Below are positions 5,456 through 6,173 of a stretch of 6,173 nt of DNA, piece after piece; the stretch's first letter is position 1; each line of letters starts with the position of its first letter. Source of the DNA: Filomicrobium sp. GTDB taxonomy: Bacteria; Pseudomonadota; Alphaproteobacteria; Rhizobiales; Hyphomicrobiaceae. Location of the stretch: assembly GCA_030607105.1 (NCBI GenBank), contig JAUWFF010000082.1, forward strand, positions 1 through 6,173. The letters are read 5' to 3'. The notes under the pieces were generated by a model. It saw only the letters and a program-made list of their open reading frames with translations, was not told the origin of the DNA and did not search any database. A program made the position numbers and the translations under genes.

Positions 5456-5463
5456 ATGTTTAA
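5409..5463 (+). other. Two overlapping mini-ORFs before the YqhA-family gene
   Basis: AGGAGGA (5409-5415) is the best Shine-Dalgarno sequence in this region. Seven bases later is an ATG (5423) that opens only five codons (MPFSS, stop 5438-5440). The stop overlaps a second ATG (5437-5439) as ATGA; that ORF encodes MSLGRPDV and stops at 5461-5463, past the YqhA-family ATG at 5456 in another frame. This chain could be a translated leader that couples or tunes initiation at 5456, or the leftover start of a lost gene. Confidence 0.3.
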
Positions 5464-5953
5464 CAGAGCGCTCGGCGCAAGCCGGTACCTGATCATCGTG
5501 GCCGTCGTTGGATCACTTCTCGCGGCAACCACGTTAATCATCTACGGCGGCCTTGAAGCAGCTCAGCTGGTCGCGAAAACGATCGGCGATGCGGAGGTCT
5601 CACGAAAGGGCGCCAAGGCCATCGCCTTGGAATTTATTGAGATCGTGGACCTCTTCTTGCTGGGCACGGTGTTCTATATCGTGGCCCTCGGCCTCTACGA
5701 ACTCTTTATCGATCAAGAAGTGCGACTCCCCGAATGGCTGACGATCAAGACTCTGGATGACCTCAAGGACAAGTTGGTCGCCGTTGTAATCGTCGTCTTA
5801 GGCGTGTTGTTCCTGGGACAGGTTGTAAGCTGGGATGGCCAGCGGGATCTATTGGGGTTCGGTGCTGCCATCGCACTGGTCGTCGCCGCCCTGACCTATT
5901 TCCTCACCGCAAAATCAAATGATAAATCGAAAGACAACCAGCCCGAGAGTTGA
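5456..5953 (+). CDS. YqhA family (UPF0114) membrane protein
   Basis: This is a 165-residue inner-membrane protein with four predicted helices (about 10-31, 58-84, 106-125 and 130-152), matching the length and plan of E. coli YqhA. Family landmarks are the ASRYLI opening helix, the segment EFIEIVDLFLLGTVFYIVALGLYELFI-like at 59-85 (acidic EIVD plus GLYE), and the DDLKDKL helix start at 101-107 leading into VVIVVLGVLFLGQV. The hydrophilic tail is Lys/Asp-rich. The biochemical role of the family is not established, so none is assigned. GGGGAG (5445-5450) lies 5 bases before ATG 5456 and supports this start. It stands alone on this strand and, if the tRNA remnant marks an island edge, it would belong to the backbone. 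Confidence 0.85.
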   Translation: MFNRALGASRYLIIVAVVGSLLAATTLIIYGGLEAAQLVAKTIGDAEVSRKGAKAIALEFIEIVDLFLLGTVFYIVALGLYELFIDQEVRLPEWLTIKTLDDLKDKLVAVVIVVLGVLFLGQVVSWDGQRDLLGFGAAIALVVAALTYFLTAKSNDKSKDNQPES

Positions 5954-6173
5954 CCGTCTTGGCCATGCATGACACGGCATTTTGGAGTTGCCACCGCGAA
6001 CCTTGAACACCAGACCATCACGCCAAGCAAGTAACTGACGTATCGGCCAGCGGCGTTAGCGGCACCAAACTCTCACGCGACGCAACCGGCCGCCGCTCGA
6101 CGGCATTACGAAGCCCAGCTAGAGTCTCCTTTATGAACCCGAAAAACCGCACGAAGAACGTTCGGGAAGAACT
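5954..6173. other. Right-end stretch with no supported gene
   Basis: After the YqhA-family stop there is no clear terminator: only short GC-rich inverted repeats without a T-run, such as GCCG / CGGC near 6091-6103. A 21-codon ORF from 5969 has no ribosome binding site. An ATG at 6133 opens a frame to the window edge (MNPKNRTKNVREE), which could be the start of a plus-strand gene, but it has no convincing Shine-Dalgarno sequence and 13 codons are too few to judge. Confidence 0.3.

Noticed and set aside
1..6173. CRISPR array, insertion sequence, transposase or integrase
   Set aside because: No regularly spaced repeats, no terminal inverted repeats flanking an ORF, and no transposase or integrase motifs were seen on either strand.

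Overview
The window looks like DNA from an alphaproteobacterium, most likely of the rhizobial group (Hyphomicrobiales). This is inferred from gene style (Crp/Fnr regulator, long PiT phosphate transporter, DIPP-like Nudix protein), from moderately high GC, and from a tRNA 3' end ending in GGCGCGCCA, which is typical of tRNA-Arg in that class. No gene here fixes the genus. The layout is that of an accessory or patchwork region: six recognisable full-length genes plus one small membrane protein gene, on both strands, with a broken gene at the left edge and a tRNA remnant near the right.

Left part (1-1700): the first ~120 bases are a relatively AT-rich fragment of a zinc-type alcohol dehydrogenase/quinone oxidoreductase. 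It breaks off abruptly into unrelated sequence. A Crp/Fnr-type regulator follows on the plus strand (best start 298, stop 1020), with a possible terminator at 1069-1105. A Nudix hydrolase (1211-1696, plus) comes next, and its last 62 bases overlap the 3' end of the opposing PiT gene.

Middle (1635-4231): a 495-residue PiT-family phosphate transporter on the minus strand (start 3122) and an EamA/DMT-family exporter on the plus strand (3395-4231). They diverge from a 272-base intergenic region that holds a TATAAT hexamer and an imperfect palindrome.

Right part (4441-5259, minus): a compact two-gene unit. A 73-residue two-helix membrane protein resembling DUF5993 is followed, after 3 bases, by a DsbB-type quinone-linked thiol oxidase. 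This DsbB keeps the CPLC pair and the quinone-contact Arg but has no Cys pair in its second periplasmic loop. Instead it carries a CGLNEC pair on a C-terminal tail after an extra (fifth) membrane helix. This is the most interesting protein-level signal in the window.

Far right (5260-6173): the 5' flank of the dsbB unit contains a plus-oriented fragment matching the T-loop-to-CCA end of a tRNA, without the rest of the tRNA. This is the usual scar or att site of an element integrated in a tRNA gene. By its orientation the element would lie to the left, with backbone resuming to the right. A YqhA/UPF0114 family membrane protein gene (5456-5953) follows, preceded by two tiny overlapping ORFs. The last 220 bases hold no gene I can support except a possible start at 6133.

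Most of the genes encode membrane proteins. The only close functional links I can defend are the DUF5993-like/DsbB pair (strong) and a possible phosphate theme for the Nudix/PiT pair (weak).
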